Below, piece after piece: positions 42,595 to 52,091 of a stretch of DNA of 64,000 nt. This DNA comes from Sunxiuqinia indica. GTDB lineage: Bacteria > Bacteroidota > Bacteroidia > Bacteroidales > Prolixibacteraceae. Within the stretch, counting starts at the first letter, position 1. Each line of letters opens with the position of its first letter. The DNA is taken from assembly GCF_009847015.1 (NCBI RefSeq), contig NZ_WVEM01000013.1, forward strand, positions 62,001 through 126,000, read 5' to 3'. The notes below the pieces were generated by a model. That model was not told where the DNA came from, did not search any database, and was given only the letters and a program-made list of their open reading frames with translations. The translations under genes and the position numbers were made by a program.

Positions 42595-45378
42595 ATGCCT
42601 GAACAAAACGACAATAACCATCGCCTTTTTCTGCTCGACGCCTATGCCTTGATCTATCGTTCGTATTTCGCGTTTATCAAAAACCCACGATTTAACTCCA
42701 AAGGATTAAATACTTCCACCATGATGGGGTTCGTCAATTCGCTGGAGATGTTGCTCAATAAAGAAAACCCAACACACATCGCCGTTGTGTTTGATGTGCA
42801 TGCCCCCACTTTCAGGCACGAAATGTACGCCGAATACAAAGGTACCCGAGATGAGATGCCGGAAGATATTCGGACAGCCATTCCATGGGTGCGAAAAATT
42901 ATTGAAGCTTACAACATCCCAATCCTCGAAAAAGAAGGCTTTGAAGCTGATGATGTCATTGGAACATTGGCTAAAAGAGCCGAGAAAGAAGGCTACAAAA
43001 CTTACATGATGACTCCCGACAAAGACTATGCCCAGTTGGTTTCGGAAAATATTTTCATGTACAAGCCGGGCCGCGCCGGAAACGACGTGGAAGTGTGGGG
43101 AGTGGAAGAGGTGAAAAAGAAATTTGAAATCGAACGTCCGGAGCAAGTCATCGATATTTTAGGCTTGATGGGCGACAGTTCGGACAACATCCCCGGATGC
43201 CCCGGAATAGGACCGAAAACTGCTATGAAGCTGATCTCTACTTATCACTCTGTTGATGGCATTTACGAGCATATTGATGAGTTAAAAGGCAAACAAAAAG
43301 AGAACCTTGTAAACTTTGAGGAACAAGTCAGGTTATCGCGCAAATTGGTTGAAATTATTCAGAATGTACCGGTTGAGTTCGATGAAAAAGCACTGACTAA
43401 AGATGAGGCTAACATTGAAGAACTTCGGAATATATATAACGAACTTGAATTTAGGGCATTGGCACAAAAACTTGGTGCGCCAACGCAAAAGGCAGAACCG
43501 AGTTTTGAGCAAGGAACACTATTTGGCGGAAGCGAAGGATCTGAACAAGTTGTTCGCAAGGATTTAGTGAATTTGGAAAACACACCTCATAACTATTTTT
43601 TGGTTGAAAATGCCATGCAACGTGCCAGCCTGCGTGCAGAACTTTCGGTGCAGGAAGAGTTTTGTTTCGACACTGAAACAACAGGATTGGACACGCATAC
43701 AGCAGAACTGGTTTGTCTTTCATTTGCCTTTAAAAAAGGAGAAGCATACTGTGTAACTTTACCTACAAAGCGCGAAGATGCTCAAAAAATAGTTGAAGAA
43801 TTCCGCTTGATTTTTGAAGATGAAAACGTTCGTAAAATCGGACAAAACATCAAGTATGATATCCTGATGTTGAAGCATTACAACGTTGAAGTAAAAGGAC
43901 CGATTTACGACACCATGATTGCGCATTATCTTATTCAACCCGAATTGCGTCACAACCTGGATTACCTGTGCGAAACTTACCTGGGGTACCAAAAGGTAGA
44001 AACCGAAGCCTTGATTGGCAAAAAAGGCAAAAAGCAGCAGAGCATGCGGCAAGTTCCGGTTGAAAAGTTGAAGGATTATGCCTGCGAAGACGCCGACCTG
44101 ACCCTGCAACTAAAATTAGCGATTGATCCCGAATTAGATAAAACCGGAGTTCGCTCTGTTTTCGAAGAAATTGAAATGCCATTGATCCCTGTTTTGGCTG
44201 ACATGGAAATGGCCGGAGTAACGCTCAACACCAAAGAATTAGATATTTTTGCAGACAAGCTTCGCGAACAGCTAATTACCCTTGAAAAAGACATTAAAGA
44301 TTTGGCAGGCGAAGATTTTAATGTCTCTTCGCCAAAACAACTGGGACCCATTCTGTTTGAAAAACTAAACATCGTTAACAAGGCCAGAAAAACGAAGACC
44401 AAGCAATATTCCACTGCCGAAGACGTGCTGAGCAAATTGGTTGACAAACATCCGATTGTTCCCAAAATATTGGAATTTCGTGGATTGAAAAAACTGCTTT
44501 CAACCTACGTTGAAGCCTTGCCACAATTGGTAAATAGCCGTACCGGAAAGATCCACACCAGCTACAACCAGGCCATTGCTGCAACAGGACGATTGAGCTC
44601 CACCAATCCGAACTTGCAAAACATCCCAATTCGGGACGAAGAAGGTCGTGAAATCAGAAAAGCGTTTACTGCTTCAGATGAAAACCATGTGTTTTTGTCG
44701 GCCGACTATTCGCAAATTGAATTGCGCATTATGGCTGCATTGAGCAAAGATGAAAATCTTTTGGAGGCTTTTAATAACAAGCAGGATATTCACTCAACAA
44801 CAGCTTCAAAAATCTATAAAGTTGCTTTGAATGAAGTGACTTCCGATATGCGCCGAAAAGCCAAGACTGCCAACTTTGGAATCATCTACGGCATTTCAGC
44901 TTTTGGTTTGTCTGAACGTCTTAACATTTCACGCACCGAGGCCAAGGAGTTGATCGATGGTTATTTTGAAAACTTCAGCCGCGTGAAAGAGTTCATGGAC
45001 GAAAGTATTAATGTGGCTCGCGATCACGGCTATGTGGAAACCATCAAAGGTCGCCGCCGATATTTGAAAGATATTAATTCGGCCAATGCGGTGGTTCGGG
45101 GTGTTGCCGAGCGAAACGCCATCAACGCTCCCATCCAGGGATCGGCTGCCGACATCATCAAGCTGGCCATGATCAACATCTGGAACGCGCTGAACGAACA
45201 AAAATTACAAGCTAAAATGATTTTACAGGTACATGATGAATTGAACTTCGACGTACCTAAAAATGAACTGGATCAGGTGAAAGAAATTGTCAAACAACAA
45301 ATGGAGCATGCCGTTGAGATTGGTCTTCCGCTAACCGTAGAAATGGACGCCGGAGTCAATTGGATGGAAGCCCATTAA
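42595..45378 (+). CDS. polA: DNA polymerase I
   Basis: 927-residue repair and Okazaki-fragment polymerase starting at ATG 42595 (MPEQNDNNHRLFLLDAYALIYRS). Domains: 5'-3' exonuclease (about 10-300, GDSSDNIPGCPGIGPKTA), 3'-5' exonuclease (about 345-520) that retains the catalytic FDTETTGLD and YACEDADLTLQL motifs, so proofreading is probably active, and the polymerase domain (about 560-927) with motif A FLSADYSQIELRIMA, motif B RRKAKTANFGIIYG and motif C LQVHDELNFDV. The full length and active proofreading site match Bacteroidota polA. Confidence 0.98.
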   Translation: MPEQNDNNHRLFLLDAYALIYRSYFAFIKNPRFNSKGLNTSTMMGFVNSLEMLLNKENPTHIAVVFDVHAPTFRHEMYAEYKGTRDEMPEDIRTAIPWVRKIIEAYNIPILEKEGFEADDVIGTLAKRAEKEGYKTYMMTPDKDYAQLVSENIFMYKPGRAGNDVEVWGVEEVKKKFEIERPEQVIDILGLMGDSSDNIPGCPGIGPKTAMKLISTYHSVDGIYEHIDELKGKQKENLVNFEEQVRLSRKLVEIIQNVPVEFDEKALTKDEANIEELRNIYNELEFRALAQKLGAPTQKAEPSFEQGTLFGGSEGSEQVVRKDLVNLENTPHNYFLVENAMQRASLRAELSVQEEFCFDTETTGLDTHTAELVCLSFAFKKGEAYCVTLPTKREDAQKIVEEFRLIFEDENVRKIGQNIKYDILMLKHYNVEVKGPIYDTMIAHYLIQPELRHNLDYLCETYLGYQKVETEALIGKKGKKQQSMRQVPVEKLKDYACEDADLTLQLKLAIDPELDKTGVRSVFEEIEMPLIPVLADMEMAGVTLNTKELDIFADKLREQLITLEKDIKDLAGEDFNVSSPKQLGPILFEKLNIVNKARKTKTKQYSTAEDVLSKLVDKHPIVPKILEFRGLKKLLSTYVEALPQLVNSRTGKIHTSYNQAIAATGRLSSTNPNLQNIPIRDEEGREIRKAFTASDENHVFLSADYSQIELRIMAALSKDENLLEAFNNKQDIHSTTASKIYKVALNEVTSDMRRKAKTANFGIIYGISAFGLSERLNISRTEAKELIDGYFENFSRVKEFMDESINVARDHGYVETIKGRRRYLKDINSANAVVRGVAERNAINAPIQGSAADIIKLAMINIWNALNEQKLQAKMILQVHDELNFDVPKNELDQVKEIVKQQMEHAVEIGLPLTVEMDAGVNWMEAH

Positions 45379-45497
45379 TTTTGGATCCAGCGGATCAAGT
45401 TTATTGACTTAGGTAAGATTATCGGCAAATCAGAATCTCTGAAAGCCAGATATAAAAAAAGTGCACTCTTTCATCCGCTCTCGCTAAAACCACTGCT

Positions 45498-47075
45498 CTA
45501 ATACACACTTTCGCGATAGCAACCAGACCATTGTAGTTTTTCAAAAGACGCTTCCGGTTGTTGGTTGCTCGTTTGAGCCAGGATTTGCTTTAAAGCTTCC
45601 CGCACCCCTTTGCCCATTACTTTTGAACCGCACACGTAAATGTGAGCCTCCTGGTTGATCCATTCAGCCACTTGCTGCTGTTTTTCCATCAACACATCTT
45701 GTACATACTTCTTATTGACGCCGGTTCGTGACGACACAAAATCGACCTCACAGCAAGCAGCCTCACGGGCATAGGTCTGAAACTCCTGATAATACCGATG
45801 CCCGGAGTGGTGGTTTTGTTCTCCCCAAATCATCCATACTTTTGCCGGTGACTTTTCTTGCTGTAGGTGTTGTAAGAATGCGCGAAAAGGGGCAATCCCC
45901 GTTCCTGCCCCGATAAACAAAAACGGTTTTTGGGAGTCTTGAGGTAGATAGAAATCCGGATTGCTGACATGCCTGAACCGGATGGAATCGCCCGCTACCA
46001 ATGTCTCGTTGGTGTAAGCTGATGCGGCCCCCACATGCACCCGCTCTTTGAATTCAAAACGAACGGATTTAACAATCAGTTCCAATTGATGAGTTCCCTT
46101 GTACTGGCAGTTTGAAATAGAATACTGTCGGTAATGAATGGGAGGTAACAGGTTAAGCAAGGTGGAAGCATTAATTGCTGCCGGAAAGTCCATCAGCATG
46201 TCCAGCACATTGGCTTTTTGGAGGTAACGACCAAGCTCCTCTTTTTGATCGAGAAAAGCCAACAGCTTTGCCTGGTTTGTATGGTGGGCATATGCCTGCA
46301 AGGTTGCTATGCTCAGCCTGCAAATCTCTTTTTCATTAACCAGCGCAGATTGAAAATCGGTAGTGCCCAATTGCTTGCTGATGGACATAGCGAGCCAGAC
46401 CGGGTTTTGCGGCTGCAACTCAACCAGGTCGCCCGGCATGAACTCCAATGGTTGATCCTCCATTCCGATTTCGATGTGGTAGGTCGGGTTATCGTCAGCA
46501 TCGGTAGACAATAATATGGCTCGTTTGATGGTACCCGTGTAGGCATTTTTCTGGCTCAGGCTGACGAGCTGTTCCTGTTGCGAAGAGGATTTTTTCCCGC
46601 TTACCAGCTCAGTTACCTGCTTGATCCAACCTGCTGCGGGATCGGCAAAAGCTTCATCGCAGTCGACACGAGGATGGAAAGCCGCGGCGCCAAGATCATT
46701 TAACCGGCGCTCCATGATCTTACCGGCCTCACAGTATTGCTCATAACTGGAGTCACCCAATGCGCAGATGGAATATTGAAGTTCTGATAACCGGGGTTGG
46801 TCGGCAGCATGCAATTGCCTGAAGAATTTTCGGGCACTAACCGGTGGCTCACCATCATCGTAGGTACTAATGACAATCAGCGCCCGGCTTACTTGCTGGA
46901 GGACAACCGGACTGACATTAGAAAGGTTGTTGCAGTAAGTCTTCAGCTGTCGATGATTCAGCTGTTTCTCCATCTCCTGCGCTACCTGTTTGGAATTTCC
47001 GGATTTAGTTCCATACAAGATCAGCAGCGTGTCTGGTGATAGCTTCTTTTTTCTTTTGATTAAAAAACGCATCAT
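45498..47075 (-). CDS. NADPH diflavin reductase (CysJ-like) coupled to the Xus-type locus
   Basis: 525 residues. An FMN-binding flavodoxin domain (about 15-165, LLILYGTKSGNSKQVA, STYDDGEPP, CALGDSSYEQYC) is followed by an FAD/NADPH reductase module like that of sulfite reductase alpha or P450 reductase (YRQYSIS at about 320, FIGAGTGIAPFRAFLQ at about 400, YVCGSKVMGKGV near 485, terminal SVY). Two start codons (47075 and 47072) are possible; either way the start overlaps the PepSY stop (ATGA). This argues that the reductase feeds electrons to the membrane protein, for example to release iron from a siderophore, rather than to a sulfite reductase, none of which is present. This is an inference from gene order. 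Confidence 0.88.
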   Translation of the reverse strand: MMRFLIKRKKKLSPDTLLILYGTKSGNSKQVAQEMEKQLNHRQLKTYCNNLSNVSPVVLQQVSRALIVISTYDDGEPPVSARKFFRQLHAADQPRLSELQYSICALGDSSYEQYCEAGKIMERRLNDLGAAAFHPRVDCDEAFADPAAGWIKQVTELVSGKKSSSQQEQLVSLSQKNAYTGTIKRAILLSTDADDNPTYHIEIGMEDQPLEFMPGDLVELQPQNPVWLAMSISKQLGTTDFQSALVNEKEICRLSIATLQAYAHHTNQAKLLAFLDQKEELGRYLQKANVLDMLMDFPAAINASTLLNLLPPIHYRQYSISNCQYKGTHQLELIVKSVRFEFKERVHVGAASAYTNETLVAGDSIRFRHVSNPDFYLPQDSQKPFLFIGAGTGIAPFRAFLQHLQQEKSPAKVWMIWGEQNHHSGHRYYQEFQTYAREAACCEVDFVSSRTGVNKKYVQDVLMEKQQQVAEWINQEAHIYVCGSKVMGKGVREALKQILAQTSNQQPEASFEKLQWSGCYRESVY

Positions 47076-48241
47076 GAATTGGATAAGCGGGTGGATAAAC
47101 GTAACCGTTGTTGTTTGCTCTTGCGGCGTTTCTTGTACCAGATGATGAAACCGGTGACCGGTAGTGAAGCACCAATCAGGGCAGCAATAAAAGCCAAGAT
47201 TTTTCCGGTTTTCCCAAGGATTGCTCCGGTATGAATGTCGTAATTCATGGCAATGAGTTTCTCCCCTCGGCTTAAATCTTCAAAACCCTTGGAATGAAGT
47301 AGCTCTCCCGAATATTTATCGTATTGCTCCTGGTAAGCCTGGAAATAAACTGAGGGCTCGTTTTTGACAAAGACACTGATGAGACCAGTACTGTCAGTCG
47401 AAGCCGGGTAGACATTGACTGAATACGCTTCAGGGTGTTTTTTCCTGACTTGCTGATAGACGGCAGAATAGGTCTGGGGACGAAACTGCTGATCATTAAA
47501 TGATGATGCAATAGTTGCCTTTTCCGGGGGTGTCGTGCTCAGGTTTGCTACCGCATAAACGAGCATCATAAACCATTTGAATGCCCACACCATACCGGTG
47601 AGTGAGAGAATGATATTGACCGGCAGCATGTAAAATCCCAACACATTGTGCAGGTCGTAATTCAGTACTTTACGGCTCGACCGGGTATTGATGGCATAGC
47701 CTTTTTTTCCCTTGCGGAAAGGCCACCATAAATACAGGCCGGTAAGCAGGCTAATCAAAAAGACCACCACGGTAAAGGCGACGATGGGCTGACCGTATTC
47801 TGTATTCAACAAAAAGCTCCAGTGAAACATTTTGACCAAATGAAAAAATTCCCACTTGTGATTCATTACATCAACGACTTCCCCCGAGTAGGGATTCACA
47901 TAGGCTATGTAATCGTATTTCAGCCATTGATTATAGGTCACTCCTTCGCTGTCGTAGTGGTAGGCTTTAAACGACCAATTGCGGTTTTTATCCTTGTAGC
48001 AGGTCCCATAGCTGATGGGGTATTCTTCTCCCAGGCTGTGTTGGGCGTTAGCCCACAACTCGTTCAATGGCAGCGCCTGGGCCATCTCATTGGTATTCGC
48101 GTTGTATAGTTGGTCGTGGTGGATGGCCTGGAACAATTCTTCCTTGAACGCATAGAAAGCCCCGCTGATGCAAGTCAGAAAAATCAGGACACCGGAAGTG
48201 AGTCCCAACCACAAATGTATTTTTCGAAATAATTGCCCCAT
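47072..48241 (-). CDS. xusC: PepSY-associated TM protein, XusC-like inner-membrane reductase
   Basis: 389 residues with a first membrane helix (about 12-33, LWLGLTSGVLIFLTCISGAFYAF), a large periplasmic part with PepSY-like segments, two middle helices (about 155-180 and 200-230), and a C-terminal helix pair (KTGKILAFIAALIGASLPVTGFIIWY, 345-372). Conserved His occur next to helices (KIHLWLG near the N-terminus; VLNYDLHNVLG; NYDIHTG), in line with heme binding by this family. XusC of Bacteroides thetaiotaomicron, which takes up iron from xenosiderophores, has this architecture. Overlaps the reductase by 4 bases (ATGA). Confidence 0.85.
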   Translation of the reverse strand: MGQLFRKIHLWLGLTSGVLIFLTCISGAFYAFKEELFQAIHHDQLYNANTNEMAQALPLNELWANAQHSLGEEYPISYGTCYKDKNRNWSFKAYHYDSEGVTYNQWLKYDYIAYVNPYSGEVVDVMNHKWEFFHLVKMFHWSFLLNTEYGQPIVAFTVVVFLISLLTGLYLWWPFRKGKKGYAINTRSSRKVLNYDLHNVLGFYMLPVNIILSLTGMVWAFKWFMMLVYAVANLSTTPPEKATIASSFNDQQFRPQTYSAVYQQVRKKHPEAYSVNVYPASTDSTGLISVFVKNEPSVYFQAYQEQYDKYSGELLHSKGFEDLSRGEKLIAMNYDIHTGAILGKTGKILAFIAALIGASLPVTGFIIWYKKRRKSKQQRLRLSTRLSNS

Positions 48242-48267
48242 GATCTGTTGGGTTTATTGACTCATAT

Positions 48268-48307
48268 ACCCGGAAACAATGAGGGCTTACCCTATTTGTT
48301 CCCGGGT
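48268..48307 (-). promoter_or_regulatory. Large intercistronic hairpin between the xusB-like and xusC-like genes
   Basis: ACCCGGAAACAA (48268-48279) pairs with TTGTTCCCGGGT (48296-48307), 11 of 12 pairs Watson-Crick and one G-T, enclosing a second stem AGGG/CCCT (48282-48285 with 48290-48293). No T-run follows on the minus strand, so it is not a standard terminator. It could protect the 3' end of the upstream lipoprotein/receptor mRNA or weaken read-through. Confidence 0.6.
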
Positions 48308-48360
48308 GGTATGAATTGATATGAGAATTCTCTAACTAGTAGTGATATGGAAAAGTGTTT

Positions 48361-49596
48361 TTAATATTTAAAGATTCCCTGAACGTCGATACCTTCAATT
48401 TGTGCTCCCCGCTCAGCGGTTACTGTTTCTGGATTAACCTGGTAGATGTACCATTCACTCTCTGTACCAACAACCAGGTAAACTAAATCATTTTCAACAT
48501 AGTAAGGAGTCATGTACTGACCACGGTGGACAGGAATCGATTCAACCAACTCGAAGGTTTGTGCTTCCAGGTCGATGACTGCTGTTTCCATGACCAGTTC
48601 ATTTCCAAAAGCAGCCCACGACGCATCAATGGCATCATTTTCCAGGCTTACGACTTTAACAACCGCCTTGTTGTTCCCGACATAAACACCACTCAATACC
48701 TTGTAACCGTGTTCTTCGATGTTGAAGAAATAATTGCTGTCGAAAGCTTGCTCGCCTTGGTTAATCTTCAGGATTCCTGACGGTTTGGTTGTTTGTGTGA
48801 AACCGGCAGCCAGTGAGCTGGAGGAAAGCGTGTAATGATCTCCGTTTTCATTTTCGAGAATGGCCGGTTGAGAAGCATAATAGCCAACAGGTCCGGTGCG
48901 GTCGTCGGAAAAGTACCCCTGATACTCAAACTCAGGGTAAGAGAACACACTCACGATGGCCGAGTCTGTGTTGGGTGTTTCCCAGGTGTCGCCGTACAGC
49001 GAGTAGCTGGAAACGTACAATTGGTCACCCGCGACATAGGCCGCCGTTGGCCAAGCATTCAGCTGCACACCTTCTTCATCGTAAGATTCATAAATAGGGT
49101 GCGAGATATTCCTTGAAATTGCCACATTATTAACGTCAATCAGCTGAATCTGACAGTCGTAAGAACCGCCCCCCCAGGGAGCTCCAATACCAACAATGTG
49201 ATTATCATCCACCGGATAAAGCATGTCCAGTCGGTCAAACAGCAACTTATCATCAAATATTAGGTTACCATCCTGTATCTGGTAGGAGATCACCTCATTT
49301 AACGTATAGCCTACGGAGAAATAATTATCGCCGGCTGAAGTGAAATACGACCATCCGGATTGTTCCTCACCCTGGCCATCTGCAGAAATCACGCCCGACA
49401 TCAAATCGTCGTGTGTTAGCAGGTAATCAGCTGAAGCATCACCATCGCTGGCTCGCAAGGCAATGACATATCCTGTTGCTTCTTCTTCCTCTGGTTCATC
49501 AACAACCGTGTTATCCTCTGTACAGGAGGTTATTCCCATCGTTCCCAACAGCAGCGATAAAGCTAAAATGGCTTGTTGTGTATTTAAAATTTTCAT
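48361..49596 (-). CDS. xusB: DUF4374 surface lipoprotein, XusB-like siderophore-binding protein
   Basis: 411-residue lipoprotein: signal ending LLLGTMGITSC (Cys25), then an acidic linker (VVDEPEEEEATGY) like the lipoprotein export signal that sends Bacteroidota lipoproteins to the cell surface, then a beta-propeller-like body (repeats such as YFSVGYTLNEVISYQIQDG and YVAGDQLYVSSYSLYG). DUF4374 members such as XusB of B. thetaiotaomicron bind ferric enterobactin at the surface and pass it to the partner receptor. It is between the receptor and PepSY genes, as in XusABC. Confidence 0.85.
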   Translation of the reverse strand: MKILNTQQAILALSLLLGTMGITSCTEDNTVVDEPEEEEATGYVIALRASDGDASADYLLTHDDLMSGVISADGQGEEQSGWSYFTSAGDNYFSVGYTLNEVISYQIQDGNLIFDDKLLFDRLDMLYPVDDNHIVGIGAPWGGGSYDCQIQLIDVNNVAISRNISHPIYESYDEEGVQLNAWPTAAYVAGDQLYVSSYSLYGDTWETPNTDSAIVSVFSYPEFEYQGYFSDDRTGPVGYYASQPAILENENGDHYTLSSSSLAAGFTQTTKPSGILKINQGEQAFDSNYFFNIEEHGYKVLSGVYVGNNKAVVKVVSLENDAIDASWAAFGNELVMETAVIDLEAQTFELVESIPVHRGQYMTPYYVENDLVYLVVGTESEWYIYQVNPETVTAERGAQIEGIDVQGIFKY

Positions 49597-49636
49597 CTTG
49601 TGTTAATTTTTAAAGGTTATTTATTTATTTGATTTA

Positions 49637-52009
49637 TTATTTGTCTAAAAAATAGCTAAGCTTGATATTGAAGGCCCTGCCTGGTTTTTGCATATTAAAA
49701 TTGTCGTAGGCCAGGTTATCAGTCAAGTTCGTACATGCCAGCGAAATGTTATACCGGCCGTCATCCAGTTGATAGGAAACCGATAGGTCGTGCAATAGCT
49801 GCCGGGGAATGGTGAACTTGGAACGGGCGTTGCCCTGGCTGGGCCATTTCCAGTAAAACTCATCCACAAACAAGGTGTTCCACGAAATGGATAGGCGACT
49901 ACGATCCAGGCCAACATTGTCGAACTGAAAGCCCAGGTTGGCATTGGCAAACAGGGTTGGCTGATTGGGTAGCTGGTCGCCATACAAATGATCGTTTTTA
50001 TTGTTGTTGGTGTTGTGCTGGCGGGTCACGCTCCCCGAAAAGTTGATCAGCTGTTTGTAGTGATATTGCGCATTGATCTCAACGCTCTTCAGCTTCACCG
50101 CCTCCTCGTTGATGTAATTGGAATTGACCGGATTGGATGCATCCTGCCGAATGTAATCCTTAGCGGTCCGGTAGAGGTAGCCTCCCTCCAGTCGGAAAAG
50201 GTGCTCATTCGACCTTTTGGAGACAATGAATCCAGCATTCAGATTATTGCTGCTTTCCGGTTTCAATTCGGTATTGGGCTTAATGGTCAATCCGTTACCG
50301 AAGATCTCCTCACCATCGGGAAGGCGGTAAGTGTGTTCGTACGACACCTTAACCTGCGACCAGTCGTTGAAGTGAAAAGTGGAAGCCACTCCATACCCGT
50401 TTTTCAGCTGACTCTCGTCGTACTCGAGGGTATAGTCTTCCGTTTCTTCGTCTTCAATCACGGTATGGTACTGGATGGCAAAAAGCTTGTAAAAAACCAC
50501 TGTTTTCAATTTTTGCTGAAACAGGCTGAATTGATAGGCTGCCGCCGAAATGTTTTTGGCGATGGTATTGGGTTTGTAAAACGGTGTAAACTCACGGTCA
50601 ACCAAAGGATTTTCTCCCTGCCGGCTGAAATAATGATAGCTGTTATTGAGCGAAACCGATTGCACTGGACTAATCGCGTAATTGAAATTGACCGACGATT
50701 GGGTTACCCAGTCATCATAGGTCAGTGACGTTTTGTAATAGCTGAATTCACCGTGGTTGGCGTCAATGCGTTCAATGGTTTCACCCAGCCAGTTGTATTC
50801 CACCGAAGCGGTGTCAATATTGGTCAACTGTCGGTTGAGCATCATGGCGTTAGCCGTCACATCCAGCCCTTCAATAAACAGGTCCTGCTTTTTGTATTTG
50901 AGCACAGGCATCACCAGTTGTTCTTCGTCACGCACTTCGCCAAAAACTTTGGTCAGGTTGTAGCCATGCTGAATTTCATTATCGTTGGATGATAAAGTAA
51001 TTGCCAGTGATAGTTGATCGGCAAACGCTTTGTCGCTGACTCCCAACTCAACAGTTCCGGCCTGCGACTGGTAGGCATCATGGAAACGACGCACATCCAG
51101 CAGTTCCGGTTTGCCGGTGGTATTGCCGGCACGGATCACCTCCATATCATGCATCATATAGTTGTTGTCGGAATAGTTGAAAAACAGGCTGGTTTTTAAA
51201 AACAAGTCTGACTTGGGAAAGTGAACACCGCCGAGGAAGGAGGCCCGGTGGGTATTGAACGAACCAAAGCTGTAGGAGGCGTTGAGGTAATCCTTCACGT
51301 CCTGCTGGGTGGTAATGTTAACGGCCCCTCCCAGGGCGTCGGATCCCAAATGAATGGGGACCACTCCCTTGTACACTTCAATACCGGAAATCATGTTCAC
51401 GGGAATATTGTTCAGCGAAAGGGATGATCCAAAATGATCCATGGGGATACCATCCAGAAAGAACTTGACTTGTTTGCCAGTAAAGCCATTTAGCGAAAAG
51501 CTCATGCTGCTTCCCAAGCCTCCTGTCTCGCGAATGCGTACCCCGGAAATTCGACCCAGCACCTGGTTCACATCCAGGTTTTGGATCTTCAGTGGTTGAG
51601 CATCAATGGCGGCAATGGTAAACGCCTGTTCTCGCAGCAAGGTAGTTTTACTTTTGCCGGAGACCATCACTTCGTTCAGGGCCACCTGGTCTTCTGCGAG
51701 CTGTTCATTGACCGTATAGGTTTTCCCGGGTGAGAGGGATAATTCCACTTCCCTGGATTCGTAGCCGATGCTTTGAATAACCAGGGTAATCCGTCCACTT
51801 TGCTGTAACCGGAGAGAAAAACGTCCTTCCTCGTCGGCAGCCACTCCCTGCGACTGGTTTTTTACCGCCACGGATGAATATGGCAAAGGCTCCCCATGGC
51901 TGTCGGCAATGAAGCCTTGAATGACGGCTGGTTGGCTTTGTGCCCAGGCCATGCTGCTGATGAATAAGGCCAATAAGATTCCGGCTAACTGAATTCCCCC
52001 TCTGATCAT
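49637..52009 (-). CDS. xusA: TonB-dependent siderophore receptor, XusA-like
   Basis: 790 residues from the ATG at 52007-52009 (MIRGGIQLAGILLALFISSMAWA, signal peptide); a longer in-frame start is unlikely because the promoter lies inside it. A CarboxypepD-regulatory-like domain (VIQGFIADSHGEPLPYSSVAV, about 30-110), a plug with RETGGLGSSMSFSLNGFTGKQVKFFLDGIPMDHFG and IEVYKGVVPIHLGSDALGGAVNI, and a 22-strand barrel with the terminal IKLSYFLDK follow. It is the first gene of the Xus-like operon, 40 bases before the lipoprotein gene. The substrate would be an iron-siderophore complex by analogy. Confidence 0.88.
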   Translation of the reverse strand: MIRGGIQLAGILLALFISSMAWAQSQPAVIQGFIADSHGEPLPYSSVAVKNQSQGVAADEEGRFSLRLQQSGRITLVIQSIGYESREVELSLSPGKTYTVNEQLAEDQVALNEVMVSGKSKTTLLREQAFTIAAIDAQPLKIQNLDVNQVLGRISGVRIRETGGLGSSMSFSLNGFTGKQVKFFLDGIPMDHFGSSLSLNNIPVNMISGIEVYKGVVPIHLGSDALGGAVNITTQQDVKDYLNASYSFGSFNTHRASFLGGVHFPKSDLFLKTSLFFNYSDNNYMMHDMEVIRAGNTTGKPELLDVRRFHDAYQSQAGTVELGVSDKAFADQLSLAITLSSNDNEIQHGYNLTKVFGEVRDEEQLVMPVLKYKKQDLFIEGLDVTANAMMLNRQLTNIDTASVEYNWLGETIERIDANHGEFSYYKTSLTYDDWVTQSSVNFNYAISPVQSVSLNNSYHYFSRQGENPLVDREFTPFYKPNTIAKNISAAAYQFSLFQQKLKTVVFYKLFAIQYHTVIEDEETEDYTLEYDESQLKNGYGVASTFHFNDWSQVKVSYEHTYRLPDGEEIFGNGLTIKPNTELKPESSNNLNAGFIVSKRSNEHLFRLEGGYLYRTAKDYIRQDASNPVNSNYINEEAVKLKSVEINAQYHYKQLINFSGSVTRQHNTNNNKNDHLYGDQLPNQPTLFANANLGFQFDNVGLDRSRLSISWNTLFVDEFYWKWPSQGNARSKFTIPRQLLHDLSVSYQLDDGRYNISLACTNLTDNLAYDNFNMQKPGRAFNIKLSYFLDK

Positions 52010-52042
52010 AGTTGTCAAATTGCTGATGAGTTTTTCAAGGGT

Positions 52043-52091
52043 CAAAAATAGAGGCATCTGAGATGGTCGACAATCCCCAATAATTGGGATT
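52043..52091 (-). promoter_or_regulatory. Promoter of the Xus-like operon with inverted repeat
   Basis: Minus-strand TTG (52071-52073), 20 bases, TATTTTTG (52043-52050). The inverted repeat AATCCC/GGGATT (52072-52077 with 52086-52091, with an A/T-rich centre) covers the -33 element. It is a candidate operator for iron-dependent control, but is not a recognisable Fur box. Confidence 0.5.

Noticed and set aside
43759-44182. Minus-strand ORFs over polA
   Set aside because: Shadows of the polA coding sequence; no promoters or domain signals.
45379-45497. Possible terminator between polA and the diflavin reductase gene
   Set aside because: A T-run exists on the minus strand but I could find only a 4-bp stem next to it.
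45498-47075. Reading the diflavin protein as the sulfite reductase alpha subunit (CysJ)
   Set aside because: The domain order fits, but no CysI is present and it overlaps the PepSY gene of an iron-uptake locus, so a role with that locus is preferred.
49988-50728. 246-residue plus-strand ORF antisense to the XusA-like receptor
   Set aside because: Composition is that of the reverse complement of a barrel gene (long hydrophobic/His-rich mix), with no start signals or recognisable domain.
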